A stretch of 15,992 nt of DNA from DASZMX01 sp035551475 (GTDB taxonomy: Bacteria > Verrucomicrobiota > Verrucomicrobiia > Limisphaerales > Palsa-1400). Positions 15,697-15,992 of this stretch are shown here, piece by piece. The notes beneath the pieces are model-generated. The model ran no database searches. It was not told where the DNA came from and saw nothing but the letters and a program-made list of their open reading frames with translations. Every line of letters starts with the position of its first letter. The stretch's first letter is position 1. The stretch is from positions 1-15,992 of the forward strand of contig DASZMX010000068.1 in assembly GCA_035551475.1 (NCBI GenBank), in the 5' to 3' direction. Position numbers and translations under genes: made by a program.

Positions 15697-15726
15697 TTGA
15701 CCAAAACCTCTGGAAAAGGATAGAAT
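15697..15726 (+). promoter_or_regulatory. Sigma70-like promoter for the tRNA-Arg gene
   Basis: TTGACC (15697-15702) and TAGAAT (15721-15726) match the -35 and -10 consensus at five of six positions each, with an 18-base spacer. Transcription would begin near 15733, about 48 bases before the tRNA. It is the best promoter match in the window and lies in the 158-base gap after pbfA. Confidence 0.55.
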
Positions 15727-15780
15727 CGCGGATGCAACTGGTGGGTATTCCACGCGCCATAACGCCCCAGATTGGCCAAC

Positions 15781-15857
15781 GCATCCGTAGCTCAATTGGA
15801 TAGAGCTTCTGACTTCGGATCAGAAGGTTGCAGGTTCAAGTCCTGCCGGATGCACCA
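15781..15857 (+). tRNA. tRNA-Arg (anticodon TCG)
   Basis: A complete cloverleaf of 77 bases with an encoded CCA end. Acceptor GCATCCG (15781-15787) pairs with CGGATGC (15847-15853), discriminator A 15854. The D stem is GCTC/GAGC. The anticodon stem TCTGA/TCAGA encloses loop CTTCGGA with anticodon TCG, reading CGA. The T stem GCAGG/CCTGC encloses TTCAAGT. All stems are perfectly paired. Confidence 0.97.
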
Positions 15858-15864
15858 GGTCTGA

Positions 15865-15906
15865 CTCCACCAGTTTTTGTCGCTTTGCGACGCTGACTGG
15901 TTGGAG
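15865..15906. repeat. Imperfect hairpin just after the tRNA gene
   Basis: CTCCACCAGT (15865-15874) pairs with ACTGGTTGGAG (15896-15906) with one bulged T. An inner GTCGC/GCGAC stem (15879-15883, 15887-15891) closes a TTT loop. No T-run follows on the plus strand, so it is not a standard intrinsic terminator, though it may help end or process the tRNA transcript. Its left flank GGTCTGACTCCA (15858-15869) is, in reverse complement, one mismatch from TGGGGTCAGACC in the hairpin at 1098-1142. Confidence 0.45.
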
Positions 15907-15992
15907 ATGGCGATCCTTGCGGAAGCCAATAAAGACGGGACTAAATCGTATTTTTCGGGCAAGGAAAATGAGACCTTTTTGCTTGAAATAAG
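15907..15992 (+). CDS. Possible start of an unknown gene, truncated by the window end
   Basis: An ATG at 15907 opens a frame of 28 codons that runs off the window (MAILAEANKDGTKSYF..., ending ...TFLLEI). The frame is open back to a TGA at 15862, so other starts (TTG 15877 or 15901) are possible. GGAG directly touches the ATG with no spacer, which does not favour it. The stretch is clearly more AT-rich (about 35-40% G+C by eye) than the rest of the window. I do not recognise the protein, and it may not be real. Confidence 0.3.
   Translation, partial: MAILAEANKDGTKSYFSGKENETFLLEI

Noticed and set aside
15565..15795. A 76-codon minus-strand ORF overlapping the end of pbfA and the tRNA
   Set aside because: It runs through the pbfA 3' end, the tRNA promoter and the start of the tRNA, with no family resemblance.
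15781..15992. Minus-strand frame through the tRNA giving a peptide with RQDLNLQPSDPKS
   Set aside because: This peptide is a familiar artefact of translating the antisense of tRNA genes, not a protein.
1..15992. CRISPR array, insertion sequence, toxin-antitoxin or phage-defence genes
   Set aside because: No regularly spaced identical repeats, transposase, integrase, nuclease or paired small toxin genes are seen in the window.

Overview
The window looks like a chromosomal segment of a Verrucomicrobiota bacterium (probably near the Limisphaerales/Pedosphaera group or Opitutae), roughly 60% G+C. The support is: a type IV pilin-like protein with both the prepilin signal and the C-terminal H-X9-DG signature, very large secreted Ig/LamG proteins ending in the short domain typical of that phylum, a DUF5069 protein, and few Shine-Dalgarno sites. 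This is inferred from gene families, not from a marker-gene phylogeny.

Layout. Positions 1-575 hold the 3' end of a large secreted protein. Next come a DUF5069 gene (626-1087), a strong 45-nt hairpin (1098-1142) and a 68-codon unrecognised ORF (1143-1349). That ORF converges, with a 3-base overlap, on a minus-strand phosphonoacetaldehyde hydrolase gene (phnX, 1346-2170). phnX is divergent from a rightward pair: a YncE-propeller/phosphoesterase fusion (2304-4964) and a Sel1-repeat lipoprotein (4971-5684). Three 7-bp units at exact 11-bp spacing lie between the divergent genes and resemble a Pho box. After a 174-bp gap comes a rightward run: pilin-like protein (5859-6755), small lipoprotein (6784-7152), 1567-aa LamG/Ig protein (7202-11905), an OPA-type major facilitator transporter (11902-13194), phnW (13178-14278) and a class III PLP enzyme that I call pbfA (14285-15622). 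A tRNA-Arg(TCG) gene with its own promoter follows (15781-15857), then an AT-richer start of something else that runs off the window.

How it fits together. PhnW would convert 2-aminoethylphosphonate plus pyruvate to phosphonoacetaldehyde plus alanine. PbfA would convert (R)-1-hydroxy-2-aminoethylphosphonate to the same aldehyde plus ammonia. PhnX would hydrolyse the aldehyde to acetaldehyde and phosphate. The transporter, which keeps the two arginines that bind phosphate in GlpT, is a good candidate for substrate uptake. The Pho-box-like site would place phnX, and perhaps the phosphoesterase, under phosphate-starvation control. The window thus reads as a phosphorus-scavenging locus split into two parts around secreted and surface proteins. 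The least expected feature is that the giant LamG gene overlaps the transporter gene by 4 bp (ATGA), which ties a surface protein to the phosphonate genes.
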